The notes beneath the pieces are model-generated. The model made no database searches. It was not told the DNA's origin and worked only from the letters and a program-made list of their open reading frames with translations. Position numbers and translations under genes: made by a program. From Lysobacter sp. MMG2 (GTDB taxonomy: Bacteria > Pseudomonadota > Gammaproteobacteria > Xanthomonadales > Xanthomonadaceae), in contig NZ_JAERQY020000001.1 of NCBI RefSeq assembly GCF_016735495.2, positions 1,612,001 through 1,676,000 on the forward strand: a DNA stretch of 64,000 nucleotides, given 5' to 3'. Shown here one piece after another: positions 1 to 8,288 of this stretch (positions are counted from its first letter, which is position 1; the number at the start of each line of letters is the position of its first letter).

Positions 1-739
1 CGGTCGGCTTGCCTTCGTACACCACGCGCGCCTGCTCGATCGGCGTACCGCGCTTCCATTCCTTGACGATGCGCGGGTAGCCCGAGCTGGTCATCGAGTC
101 GGCACCGAAGTCGGTGTAGACGTACACGGTGTCGCGGTCGATCCAGCCCAGCGCGCCCTTGGCCTCGGCGCGGAAGAAGCCGTCCTTCACCCAGCTCTTG
201 GTGGACAGGTCGAACTCGCGGGTGACGTCGGCATCGGCGCCGCCGCGCGAGAGCGCGATCAGGCAGCGCGTGTAGTCCGGGCGCAGGCAATCCACGCCGT
301 GCCAGACCCAGTTTTCGTTCTCGGACTTGTTCAGCGCGTCCAGGTCGATGACCGTTTCCCAGCGCGGCTTCTCCTTGCGGTATTCCTCCAGCGTCGTGCG
401 CCGCCACAGGCCGCGCTCGTGCTGCTTGTCCTTCCAGAAGTTGTAGTAGTACTCGCCGATCTTCTCCACGCCCGGGATCTTGGCGTCGGAATCGAGGATG
501 GCGCGGATGTCGGATTCCAGCTGCTTGAACTGCGGCGTGGACGCCAGTTCGGCCTCGGCCTGCGCGTTATGCGCCTTGACCCAGTCGAGCGAACGCTCGC
601 CGGTGACATCTTCAAGCCAGGCATAGGGATCGGCGGACACGGCGGGGGACTCCTTGGCGGGTGCGGCGCCGGCCAGCGAGGCGACGGCAAAACCTGCGGA
701 GATCGCCAGGGTCTGGCAGGCAAGCGACAACTTCGGCAT
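1..739 (-). CDS. S9A-family prolyl oligopeptidase, N-terminal part (cut by window edge)
   Basis: Only the first 246 residues lie in the window; the gene runs off the left edge, so the catalytic Ser-Asp-His domain is not visible. Translation begins at an ATG at 739 with a Sec-type signal peptide (MPKLSLACQT..., Ala-rich h-region ending near AGAAPAKE), pointing to a periplasmic enzyme. The mature start ADPYAWLEDV is the typical opening of prolyl oligopeptidases, followed by beginnings of the beta-propeller (YYYNFWKDKQHERGLWRRT). The family hydrolyses short proline-containing peptides. Assignment to family is firm; exact specificity cannot be judged without the catalytic half. Confidence 0.85.
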   Translation of the reverse strand, partial: MPKLSLACQTLAISAGFAVASLAGAAPAKESPAVSADPYAWLEDVTGERSLDWVKAHNAQAEAELASTPQFKQLESDIRAILDSDAKIPGVEKIGEYYYNFWKDKQHERGLWRRTTLEEYRKEKPRWETVIDLDALNKSENENWVWHGVDCLRPDYTRCLIALSRGGADADVTREFDLSTKSWVKDGFFRAEAKGALGWIDRDTVYVYTDFGADSMTSSGYPRIVKEWKRGTPIEQARVVYEGKPT

Positions 740-891
740 CGGCGTTCAGGCGTGGTGATCGGAGCCGGAAACCTAGCACAGCGCGCGCGGCCCGCCGGGC
801 GGACGGGGGCCGGACGGGGCGCGGGTGGTGTACGACGTCGCAGGGCTCGTTCGAACCCGTCTTCGGGCCGGCGGCCGGCCCGGCTGGGGGC

Positions 892-1194
892 TCAGGCCGC
901 CTGCGAGTGGCGACGATGCAGCACCGACGGCCGGCGGCGACGCGCCTGGGCGCCGCTGCGGCGACGCGTGCGTACGGTGGCGGCCTCGTCGGCCTCGCGC
1001 GCGGGCAGGCGGAAGCGGTGCAGCGCCCACCACGCGGCCAGCGGCATCGCCACCAGCCACAGCGGCATCCAGCCGAAGGTGGGGCTGAAACCGCGCGCGG
1101 CCGGCAACAGCAACACGATCGCCACGCCGATGGCGACGGCATGACGCATCAGGACGTCGAGGTCGGGGTGGATCGAGGGGCGGGTCGGCTGCAT
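892..1194 (-). CDS. Small membrane protein, unknown function
   Basis: A 100-residue protein starting at an ATG at 1194 (MQPTRPSIHP). Two hydrophobic segments are visible (about residues 17-33, HAVAIGVAIVLLLPAA, and 40-57, FGWMPLWLVAMPLAAWW), followed by a strongly basic tail rich in Arg (TRRRSGAQARRRRP). This looks like a two-helix inner-membrane hairpin with a cytoplasmic basic tail. It sits alone between the S9 peptidase and the WYL regulator, on the same strand as both. I do not recognise a family; similar short proteins are commonly annotated as hypothetical in Xanthomonadaceae. Confidence 0.6.
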   Translation of the reverse strand: MQPTRPSIHPDLDVLMRHAVAIGVAIVLLLPAARGFSPTFGWMPLWLVAMPLAAWWALHRFRLPAREADEAATVRTRRRSGAQARRRRPSVLHRRHSQAA

Positions 1195-1508
1195 GGCACG
1201 GGCTCCGTGGACGATGGGGCCAGCGTGCGGCGGGAGGATCTCATGGGTTGCGACGGTCTGCCGGGAGACCACACGCGGCACGCACCCCTGCCCTCGCACC
1301 TCCTGGCCCAAGGGCTGGTCTGACCCTGCCCACCTCACCCCACTCCGTTCGTCCTGAGCGTAGGCGCGAAGCGCCGAAGTCGAAGGATGAGCGGGCATCA
1401 CGGCCCGTCCGCCCTTCGACTTCGCTTCGCTCAGGACGAACGGGGACACGTACGACCCCGACCCGATGCTCCGCGACTGCCTGCGCGTGCTGCTACTGCG
1501 CCCGCGCC
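1195..1508. other. Intergenic stretch holding a family A repeat
   Basis: Just over 300 bases without a convincing gene between the WYL regulator stop and the small membrane protein start. It contains the family A inverted repeat at 1345-1444. Nothing else is recognisable; the remainder presumably carries the promoter of the small membrane protein. Confidence 0.6.
1345..1444. repeat. Family A dispersed inverted repeat, copy 1
   Basis: Two long complementary arms: CCGTTCGTCCTGAGC ... GAAGTCGAAGG on the left and CCTTCGACTTCG ... GCTCAGGACGAACGG on the right, with a short unique centre. The same arms recur at 45436-45535 and 50820-50930. All three copies are intergenic. The element has no coding capacity and looks like a REP- or MITE-like element moved in trans. 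Confidence 0.85.
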
Positions 1509-2477
1509 TCAGCGCTCGTAATTGCTCAACGCCAACTGCAACAACGCCCGCGCCTGCTCGCGCAGCACCTGCGGCTCGACGATTTCCGCATCGCTGCCGT
1601 AATGCATCACGTCCATCAGCAGTTCGCGGCCGGCGCTGTAAGGCACCTTCAGCTCGTAACGGCCGTCGGGCAGGAAGCGCCCCTGCTGCTGCGAATGCCA
1701 GTGCTCGTCGGCCACCCAGCGCGCCGCCTTCGGCGTGAACACGATCGTCGCCCAGCCCTTCGGCGTGCCGGAGAAGATGCCATAGCTCGACGCCAGATGC
1801 TGGTCGAGCTGCTCGTCGGGGAGGTCGCGCGCCGCGTCCTCGCCGAGCTTGGCCGAGCTGATGCGATCCACGGCGAAGCTGCGTAGCGCCTCGCGGTTGT
1901 GGTCCCAGGCGTCCAGGTACCAGTTCTCGCGGTAATGCGTCAGGCGCTGCGGCGAGACGAGGCGACGCGTCTGCTCGTCGGTGGAACGCGCGCGGTATTC
2001 GAAGCTCAGCTGCTTGCGATCGAGCACCGCCGTGGCGACGGTGCGGAAGGCGGTTTCGTCCAGGCGCCGCGTGCGGTGCGGGATCACGCGCACGCGCTCC
2101 ACCGGCACGCGCCGGCCGCCGGCGTGTTCGTCCAGCAGCTTCTCGATGCGGTGCTGCAACGGCGCCAGTGCGTTGGACAGCACGCCGCCGCCGCTGCGCA
2201 CCAGCAGCTGTTGCGCGGCCAGCAGCGAATGCAGTTCTTCCGAACTCAGCCACAGGCCGGGCAGTTCGAAGCGTTCGCCTTCGCTGTGGTCGTAGCGGAA
2301 ACCCGCCTCGCCGTTGCCCACCACCGGCGCCATCAGGTAATCGCGCAGATAGGCCAGGTCGCGGTAGACCGTCGCGCGCGAACACTCCAGATCTTCCTGC
2401 AGCCGCTGCACCGTGACCGGGTAGCGCGCGGCGCTGAGGATGCGGTGCAGGGCGTGGATGCGTTCGATGCGTTCCAT
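1509..2477 (-). CDS. WYL-domain transcriptional regulator (DeoR/YafY type)
   Basis: A 322-residue protein. Residues about 1-50 form a winged helix-turn-helix (RIHALHRILSAARYPVTVQ then CSRATVYRDLAYLRD). A WYL domain follows, with the diagnostic WYL triplet at about 186-188 (RENWYLDAWDH) inside a basic SH3-like fold (SPQRLTHY), and a C-terminal WCX-type region (IVFTPKAARWVADEHW). WYL regulators sense small ligands or nucleic acids and often respond to DNA damage or stress. I chose the ATG at 2477 (MERIERIHAL), because the HTH starts immediately after it; an upstream ATG at 2516 would add an atypical tail. Its target is not evident. Confidence 0.88.
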   Translation of the reverse strand: MERIERIHALHRILSAARYPVTVQRLQEDLECSRATVYRDLAYLRDYLMAPVVGNGEAGFRYDHSEGERFELPGLWLSSEELHSLLAAQQLLVRSGGGVLSNALAPLQHRIEKLLDEHAGGRRVPVERVRVIPHRTRRLDETAFRTVATAVLDRKQLSFEYRARSTDEQTRRLVSPQRLTHYRENWYLDAWDHNREALRSFAVDRISSAKLGEDAARDLPDEQLDQHLASSYGIFSGTPKGWATIVFTPKAARWVADEHWHSQQQGRFLPDGRYELKVPYSAGRELLMDVMHYGSDAEIVEPQVLREQARALLQLALSNYER

Positions 2478-2600
2478 GGCTCGCGGGTCGAAGAATGCGG
2501 AGAGAAAGGATCGCACCGCGCCCCGATGACTGCCAGCGCCCGGCTAACTCCGGTTTAACCGGGTGCCCACGATACTGCGGCCACGACGTCAGGGGGCGTG

Positions 2601-3212
2601 ATGGATTTGGCGCAGGGAACGCGATGGGAAGCCGCGCTGGCGGCGGGAGTGGCGGTAACGGTGACGTTCGGGATGTTCTGGAGCCTGGCGCGGCTGATGC
2701 GGCCCGCGCCCGTGCCCGCGCCGGCGCGCGTGGCGGCGACCTCCATCGAAGTGACATGGATCGTGCGCCCATCCGCGCCGACTGACGACGTCCGTCACGA
2801 ATCGCAACGCCGCGCAGCGCGCACGACCGGGCGCGCCACCGCTCCTCCCGCGCGCGACGCCCGCTCCGTGAACGAGCCGGAAACGCCGACCGCGAACGCG
2901 CCCACCGGCGGCCGCACGCTCTCGGCGGTGTACCTGTCGCAGGCGCGCGCCGAGCCTGTCGCGCCGACGTCTGCGGACCCCTTCGCCAACCGCAGCGCGC
3001 GCCTGCCCGGCGAAGGCCGCGAACGCTTCCGCATGCGCACGCAGACCAGCGTGGCCACGGTCGTCAACGGCATCGGCCGGATGTTCGGCGGTCGCGATCC
3101 GGACGAGCCCTGCCGCGAGAATCGTCGAAACATCGGCGATCTGGCCCTGGACGGCGACAGCGCCGCATTGCAGCAACAGCTGGATTACGAACGCCGACTG
3201 TGTCGCCCCTAG
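2601..3212 (+). CDS. Hypothetical protein with one N-terminal membrane segment
   Basis: A 203-residue protein with an N-terminal hydrophobic segment (EAALAAGVAVTVTFGMFWSLA, about residues 9-29), then a Pro/Ala/Arg-rich low-complexity stretch (about 35-95) and a more ordered C-terminal part with two cysteines (DEPCRENRRN and YERRLCRP) that could pair in the periplasm. GTG at 2598 and ATG at 2601 are adjacent; the AGGGGG at 2591-2596 fits either. Divergent from the WYL regulator, and it ends 23 bases before the molybdoenzyme start, but no functional link is visible. No family recognised. Confidence 0.65.
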   Translation: MDLAQGTRWEAALAAGVAVTVTFGMFWSLARLMRPAPVPAPARVAATSIEVTWIVRPSAPTDDVRHESQRRAARTTGRATAPPARDARSVNEPETPTANAPTGGRTLSAVYLSQARAEPVAPTSADPFANRSARLPGEGRERFRMRTQTSVATVVNGIGRMFGGRDPDEPCRENRRNIGDLALDGDSAALQQQLDYERRLCRP

Positions 3213-3235
3213 CCGCACGCAGGCACAATGTCGGG

Positions 3236-6217
3236 ATGCGCGCGCCCCAGCCAGCCATCGACACCTCGCCCGTCATCGGCGACGAGGTCAAGACCACGAC
3301 GTGCTACATGTGCGCCTGCCGTTGCGGCATCAAGGTCTGGCTGAAGGACGGGCAGATCCGCTACATCCAGGGCAATCCCGATCACCCGGTGAACCAGGGC
3401 GTGCTCTGCGCCAAGGGCTCGGCCGGGATCATGCAGCACTACTCGCCCGCACGGCTGGACAAGCCGCTGCTGCGCGTGGGCGAGCGCGGTTCGGGCGAGT
3501 TCCGCCAGATCGAATGGGACGAGGCGCTGCAGATCGCCACCTCGTGGCTGGAACCGATCCGCGAGCGCAATCCCGACGAACTGGCCTTCTTCACCGGCCG
3601 CGACCAGTCGCAGGCGTTGACCGGCTGGTGGGCGCAGCAGTTCGGCACGGTGAACTACGCCGCGCACGGCGGCTTCTGCTCGGTGAACATGGCCGCGGGC
3701 GGGCTGTACACCGTTGGCGGCAGCTTCTGGGAGTTCGGCGAGCCCGACTGGGACCACACGCAGTACCTGATGCTGTGGGGCGTGGCCGAAGACCACGACT
3801 CCAATCCGATCAAGCTCGGCCTGGGCAAGCTCAAGGCGCGCGGCGCGAAGATCGTCGCGGTCAATCCGGTGCGCTCGGGCTACGGCGCCATCGCCGACGA
3901 GTGGATCGGCATCCGGCCCGGCACCGACGGGCTGTTCGCCTTCGCGCTGGTGCACGAGCTGCTCAAGGCCGACCGCATCGACCTGGATTACCTGGTGCGT
4001 TACACCAACGCGCACTGGCTGGTGGTGCGCGATCCCGGCGGCGCGGAGGACGGCCTGTTCGCGCGCGACCTCGACGGGCATCCGCTGTGCGCGGTGGATT
4101 CGCACCGCTTCGCGCGCGCCGACGAGGTCGGCATCAGTCCGCGCGTGGTCGGCGAGTACACGCTGCGCGACGGTCGCACCGCGGTGCCGTCGTTCCATCT
4201 CGTCGCCGAGCGTTACCTCGACCCGCAGTACTCGCCCGATGCGGTGAGCGAACGCTGCGGCATTCCCGCCGACACCATCCGCCGCATCGCGCGCGAGCTG
4301 GCGCAGGCCGCGTTCGATCGCGCGTTCACGCTGCCGATCCGCTGGACCGATGCCTGGGGCCGCGAGCACGCGGAAATGCAGGGCCGTCCGGTGTCGATGC
4401 ACGCCATGCGCGGCATCAGCGCACACAGCAACGGCTTCCACACTTGCCGCGCGTTGCACCTGCTGCAATTGCTGCTGGGCGCGGTGGATGCGCCGGGTTC
4501 GTTCCGCTATCAGCCGCCCTTCCCCAAGCCGCTGCCGCCGCCGAACCGGCCCGGCAAGGCGCGCCAGGCCAACGGCGTGCTCGACGCGGCGCCGCTGGGT
4601 TTCGTGCACGGGCCGGAGGATCTGGTCGTCGACGACGCCGGGCAGCCCCGCCGCATCGACCATGCATTCTCGTGGGCGTATCCGCTGTCGGCCCACGGGA
4701 TGATGCACACCGTGATCCGCAACGCATGGGCGGGCGATCCGTACCGGATCGACACGCTGATGATGTTCATGGCGAACATGAGCTGGAATTCGTCGATGAA
4801 CACCGCGCAGACCATCGCGTGGCTCACCGACAAGGACGAAGCCGGCGAGTACCGCATCCCGCGCATCATCTACGCCGATGCCTACGCATCGGAGATGGTC
4901 GCCTATGCCGACCTCGTGCTGCCCGACACCACGTACCTTGAGCGTTTCGACGCGATCAGCCTGCTCGATCGCCCGATCTCCGACGCCGATGGCGCGGCGG
5001 ACGCGATCCGCCACCCCGTGCTCGACGCGGCGAAGCAGAACCCGGGGCGCGACGTGCGCGGTTTCCAGTCGGTGCTGATCGAACTGGGTGCGCGGCTCGG
5101 CCTGCCGGGTCTGGTCAACGAGGACGGCTCACCGAAGTACCGCGACTACGCCGACTACATCGTGCGCCACGAACGCGCGCCGGGCGTGGGCCTGCTCGCC
5201 GGTTGGCGCGGCGCGCACGGCGAGGTCGAGGCCAAGGGCCAGCCGAATCCGGAGCAGTTGCAACGCTACATCGACAACGGCGGGTTCTGGCGCAGCGAGA
5301 TTCCCGAAGAGGCGCGCTACTTCAAGATGGCCAATCGCGGCTATCTGGACTGGGCGCAGCGCATGGGCTTCCTCGGCCATGCCGATCCGATCGTGCTGCA
5401 GCTGTATTCGGAAACGTTGCAGAAGTTCCGGCTCGCGGCGCAGGGGCATGGCGCGGTGCAGCCTCCGGAGCAGCATCGTGAGCGTGTGGCGACGTACTTC
5501 GACCCGCTGCCGATTTGGTATGAGCCCTTCGAAGGGGCGCAGATCGAACGCCGCGCCTTCGATGATCGCCGCAGCGCGGACGAAAGCCGGACCCGCACGG
5601 CGATCACTTCCCCTCTGCCGCTTGCGGGAGAGGGATGGGGTGAGGGCGAAGCGCCTTCAGCGTTGACTGCTGAGGCTTCACACCCCTTCCCCCTCAGCGC
5701 CGTCACCCAGCGCCCGATGTTCATGTATCACGCGTGGGGTTCGCAGAACGCGTGGCTGCGGCAGATCGCCACGCGCAACTGGCTGTACCTGCATCCGGAC
5801 ACGGCCGCGCGCCATGGCATCGCCGACGAGGACTGGATCGAAGTGACCTCGCACCACGGCACCATCACCGTGCAGGCGAAGTTCGCCGCCAACGTGCAGC
5901 CCGACACGGTGTGGACGTGGAACGCCATCGGCAAGCGACGCGGCGCGTGGCGCCTGCGCAAGGACGCACCGGAAGGCCGCGAGGGCTTTCTGCTCAACCA
6001 CCTGATTTCCGACATCACGCCCCGCGGCGATTACGCCAACGCCGACCCCGTCACCGGGCAGGCGGCGTGGTTCGACCTGCGCGTGCGCATCGCCAAGGCG
6101 CCGCGCGCGCAGGCCAGCTCACCGCAGTTCGCGCCGCTCGACATGGGCCAGGCCGACGACGCACCGCTGCGCTACGGCGCGCAGTTCCGCAAACAACGGG
6201 AAGACGCTTCGCAATGA
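3236..6217 (+). CDS. soeA: SoeA-like molybdopterin oxidoreductase catalytic subunit (putative sulfite:quinone dehydrogenase)
   Basis: A 993-residue DMSO-reductase-superfamily subunit. The N-terminus has a [4Fe-4S] motif CYMCACRC plus GVLCAKG, with no Tat signal, as expected for cytoplasmic SoeA enzymes that oxidise sulfite to sulfate and feed quinone. HGGFCSVNMAAGGLY probably carries the molybdenum-ligand region. The C-terminal dinucleotide-binding domain begins near YHAWGSQNAW. ATG 3236 is preferred because homologous N-termini lie close to the first Cys. A family C hairpin repeat is inserted in frame at about residues 792-821. The stop overlaps the next ATG (ATGA). A polysulfide or thiosulfate reductase role cannot be excluded from sequence alone. 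Confidence 0.82.
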   Translation: MRAPQPAIDTSPVIGDEVKTTTCYMCACRCGIKVWLKDGQIRYIQGNPDHPVNQGVLCAKGSAGIMQHYSPARLDKPLLRVGERGSGEFRQIEWDEALQIATSWLEPIRERNPDELAFFTGRDQSQALTGWWAQQFGTVNYAAHGGFCSVNMAAGGLYTVGGSFWEFGEPDWDHTQYLMLWGVAEDHDSNPIKLGLGKLKARGAKIVAVNPVRSGYGAIADEWIGIRPGTDGLFAFALVHELLKADRIDLDYLVRYTNAHWLVVRDPGGAEDGLFARDLDGHPLCAVDSHRFARADEVGISPRVVGEYTLRDGRTAVPSFHLVAERYLDPQYSPDAVSERCGIPADTIRRIARELAQAAFDRAFTLPIRWTDAWGREHAEMQGRPVSMHAMRGISAHSNGFHTCRALHLLQLLLGAVDAPGSFRYQPPFPKPLPPPNRPGKARQANGVLDAAPLGFVHGPEDLVVDDAGQPRRIDHAFSWAYPLSAHGMMHTVIRNAWAGDPYRIDTLMMFMANMSWNSSMNTAQTIAWLTDKDEAGEYRIPRIIYADAYASEMVAYADLVLPDTTYLERFDAISLLDRPISDADGAADAIRHPVLDAAKQNPGRDVRGFQSVLIELGARLGLPGLVNEDGSPKYRDYADYIVRHERAPGVGLLAGWRGAHGEVEAKGQPNPEQLQRYIDNGGFWRSEIPEEARYFKMANRGYLDWAQRMGFLGHADPIVLQLYSETLQKFRLAAQGHGAVQPPEQHRERVATYFDPLPIWYEPFEGAQIERRAFDDRRSADESRTRTAITSPLPLAGEGWGEGEAPSALTAEASHPFPLSAVTQRPMFMYHAWGSQNAWLRQIATRNWLYLHPDTAARHGIADEDWIEVTSHHGTITVQAKFAANVQPDTVWTWNAIGKRRGAWRLRKDAPEGREGFLLNHLISDITPRGDYANADPVTGQAAWFDLRVRIAKAPRAQASSPQFAPLDMGQADDAPLRYGAQFRKQREDASQ
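5610..5697. repeat. Family C hairpin repeat inside soeA coding sequence
   Basis: CCCCTCTGCCGCTTGCGGGAG begins a hairpin followed by a GGGGTGAGGGCG segment and a partly complementary right half (CACCCCTTCCCC). This is the same family as the intergenic repeats at 26377, 34351, 44315 and 51615. Here it is read through in frame, contributing about 30 residues (SPLPLAGEGWGEGEAPSA and onward) in the linker before the molybdopterin-dinucleotide-binding domain. Confidence 0.85.
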
Positions 6218-6426
6218 AATCCGTCCGCCTCCTCGCCGGCTGGCTGTGCATCGTGCTCGCCTTCGCCGTGATGATCCTGATCAGCTTCGGCGTGTTCGAT
6301 CCGCTCGCGCCGGCCGGGACGACGACCTCGATCGTGCCCGTGCTGGTGGGCATGCTGCCGAGCGTGACCTTCGGCATCGCGCTGTTCGCGATCGGCGTGT
6401 GGCTGATCAGCACCCGCAAGCGATGA
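6214..6426 (+). CDS. Small two-helix membrane protein within the soe operon
   Basis: A 70-residue protein starting at the ATG at 6214, overlapping the soeA stop by four bases (ATGA), which suggests translational coupling. Two hydrophobic segments: about residues 8-28 (AGWLCIVLAFAVMILISFG) and about 43-66 (VLVGMLPSVTFGIALFAIG), with a basic C-terminus (STRKR). It separates soeA from the iron-sulfur subunit gene by only ten bases. Standard SoeABC or DmsABC systems have no such subunit, so it may be an accessory anchor or assembly factor. Not recognised as a named family. Confidence 0.75.
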   Translation: MKSVRLLAGWLCIVLAFAVMILISFGVFDPLAPAGTTTSIVPVLVGMLPSVTFGIALFAIGVWLISTRKR

Positions 6427-6436
6427 GCGATCACGC

Positions 6437-7204
6437 ATGACCGACCTGCCGCCGCCGTCGAAGAAAAAACTTGGCCTGGTCATCGACCTGGACACCTGCG
6501 TGGGCTGCCATGCCTGCGCAGTGAGCTGCAAGGAATGGAACGCCGGCGGTTTCGCCGCGCCGCTCACCGACGAGCAGCCCTACGGCAAGGATCCGTCGGG
6601 CGTGTGGTTCAACCGCGTGCACAGCTACGAGGTCGCCGCCACCGAAGGCTGCGCGTCCAGCGCGACGCCGCAGCCGGCGATGACGCTGCACTTCCCGCGC
6701 TCGTGCCTGCACTGCGAACAGCCCGCGTGCGTGACCGTGTGCCCCACCGGCGCCAGCTACAAGCGCGCCGAGGACGGCATCGTGCTGGTCGACGAGGACA
6801 AGTGCATCGGCTGCAAGCTGTGCTCGTGGGCCTGCCCGTACGGCGCGCGCGAGTACAGCCCGGTCGAAGGCGTGATGAAGAAGTGCACGCTGTGCGTGGA
6901 CCGCATCTACAACGAGAACCTCGCCGAATCAGAACGCCAGCCCGCATGCGTGCAGGCGTGCCCGACGCGCGCGCGTCACTTCGGCGACCTGGGCGATCCG
7001 GAGTCGAAGGTGTCCAAGCTGGTGGCCGAGCGCGGCGGCGTGGACCTGCTGCCGCAGCTGGGCTATCAACCGGTGAACAAGTACCTGCCGCCGCGCCCGC
7101 GCCGCACGGGCGAGGCGAGCGCCGTTGCGCCGCAGGCCGAACCCCTCGACACCGCCGCGCTGCCGCCCGTGCTGCGCTGGCTCGACCGCGTACTCAGCCG
7201 CTGA
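6437..7204 (+). CDS. soeB: SoeB-like four-cluster ferredoxin subunit
   Basis: A 255-residue electron-transfer subunit with four cysteine groups typical of DmsB/PsrB/SoeB: CVGCHACAVSC near residue 17, CLHCEQPACVTVC, CIGCKLCSWACPYG, and the split CTLC ... PACVQACPTRA group. These bind four iron-sulfur clusters that carry electrons from the molybdenum subunit to the membrane anchor. No Tat signal, matching the cytoplasmic catalytic subunit. The C-terminal tail after KYLPPRPRRTG is low complexity. Located between the small membrane protein and soeC with short gaps, clearly one operon. Confidence 0.88.
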   Translation: MTDLPPPSKKKLGLVIDLDTCVGCHACAVSCKEWNAGGFAAPLTDEQPYGKDPSGVWFNRVHSYEVAATEGCASSATPQPAMTLHFPRSCLHCEQPACVTVCPTGASYKRAEDGIVLVDEDKCIGCKLCSWACPYGAREYSPVEGVMKKCTLCVDRIYNENLAESERQPACVQACPTRARHFGDLGDPESKVSKLVAERGGVDLLPQLGYQPVNKYLPPRPRRTGEASAVAPQAEPLDTAALPPVLRWLDRVLSR

Positions 7205-7214
7205 GTCCTTCCGC

Positions 7215-8192
7215 ATGCATCCTGCGTTCTCCGTCCTGTTGTTCACCACGCTGTCCGGTGCGGGCTACGGCCTTTTCATGTGGGCTGCCGCGCTGATCCT
7301 GTTGCCTTATCTGCAGGGCCGGCCGCCGCAGCAGGGGATGATGCCTGCGCTCTGGGCGGTGCTGCTGGTCCCGGGGCTGATGCTGACCACCATCGGGCTG
7401 GTCAGTTCGATGTTCCATCTCGGAAAGCCCATGCGCGCATGGCGCGCGTTCTCGCAGTGGCGCAGCTCGTGGCTGTCTCGCGAAGGCGTGTTCGCGGTGG
7501 CGACGGCTCTGCCCGCGGTGGGCGTGCTCGGGTTCGTGGCGGCGATGATCGCGACCAATTCGTACGCGGTGCTGGGCAGCATCATGGTGCCGCTGATGGC
7601 CGCGGCGCTGCTGCTGCTGTCCGTGGCGACCGTGGTGTGCACGGCGATGATCTACGCATCACTCAAGCCGATTCCCGCCTGGCGGCAGGCACTGGTCGTT
7701 CCGGTGTATCTCGCCTTCGCGGTGTTGAGCGGCTGGCTGCTGGCGATGGCGCTGCTCACATGGGGCGCGCTGGGCGATGAAGCGCTGGGCGTGATCGTGC
7801 TGATCACGTTCGTACTCGCCTTTACCGTTGCCGTGCTGAAGCTCGTTTATTGGCATCGCATCGATCGCCAGGCGCTGGGAGCGACACGCGGCGATGCGGT
7901 GGGCCTGCCCGGTCGTGAGATCGGCGTGTTCGAACGCCCAAGCACGCAGGACAACTACATCAACCGAGAAATGGGCTTCGTGCTGGCACGCAAGCATGCG
8001 CGTGCGCTGCGCGCGATCGCGCTGGTGCTATTCGCCGTCGTGCCTGCCGTGGCCTCGTGGCTTGCGTGGGCCCACCCGGACTGGGCCGGCCCGGTGTTCA
8101 CGCTGGGAGCGTTGTTGACGCTGACCGGCGTGCTGGTCGAACGCTGGCTGTTCTTTGCCCAGGCCCGGCATCTCGTCACGCTTTATTACTGA
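7215..8192 (+). CDS. soeC: SoeC/DmsC-type membrane anchor subunit
   Basis: A 325-residue integral membrane protein with about eight hydrophobic helices, beginning FSVLLFTTLSGAGYGLFMWA. Features typical of the DmsC/NrfD-like anchor family are SMFHLGKPMRAWRAFSQW (conserved HLGKP) and SREGVF. It anchors the complex and transfers electrons to the quinone pool. ATG at 7215 lies 10 bases after soeB. The C-terminal VERWLFFAQARHLVTLYY is also typical for this family. The operon appears to end here. Confidence 0.87.
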   Translation: MHPAFSVLLFTTLSGAGYGLFMWAAALILLPYLQGRPPQQGMMPALWAVLLVPGLMLTTIGLVSSMFHLGKPMRAWRAFSQWRSSWLSREGVFAVATALPAVGVLGFVAAMIATNSYAVLGSIMVPLMAAALLLLSVATVVCTAMIYASLKPIPAWRQALVVPVYLAFAVLSGWLLAMALLTWGALGDEALGVIVLITFVLAFTVAVLKLVYWHRIDRQALGATRGDAVGLPGREIGVFERPSTQDNYINREMGFVLARKHARALRAIALVLFAVVPAVASWLAWAHPDWAGPVFTLGALLTLTGVLVERWLFFAQARHLVTLYY

Positions 8193-8288
8193 CGTCGCTG
8201 AACAAACACCGGGTTTTTGTGCAGGCGCGATTGCCTGTAACCGTTTCCATCGGCAACATGGGGCATCCCTGCTGCCCCATTCACGACG

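Noticed and set aside
299-1323. Several plus-strand frames opposite the S9 peptidase and small membrane protein
   Set aside because: Arg/Gly/Pro-rich, without domains or ribosome sites, and opposite better-supported frames.
3200-3235. Earlier ATG for soeA at 3200
   Set aside because: It overlaps the upstream gene and adds a non-conserved leader; the ATG at 3236 is closer to the first Cys of the cluster motif as in the family.
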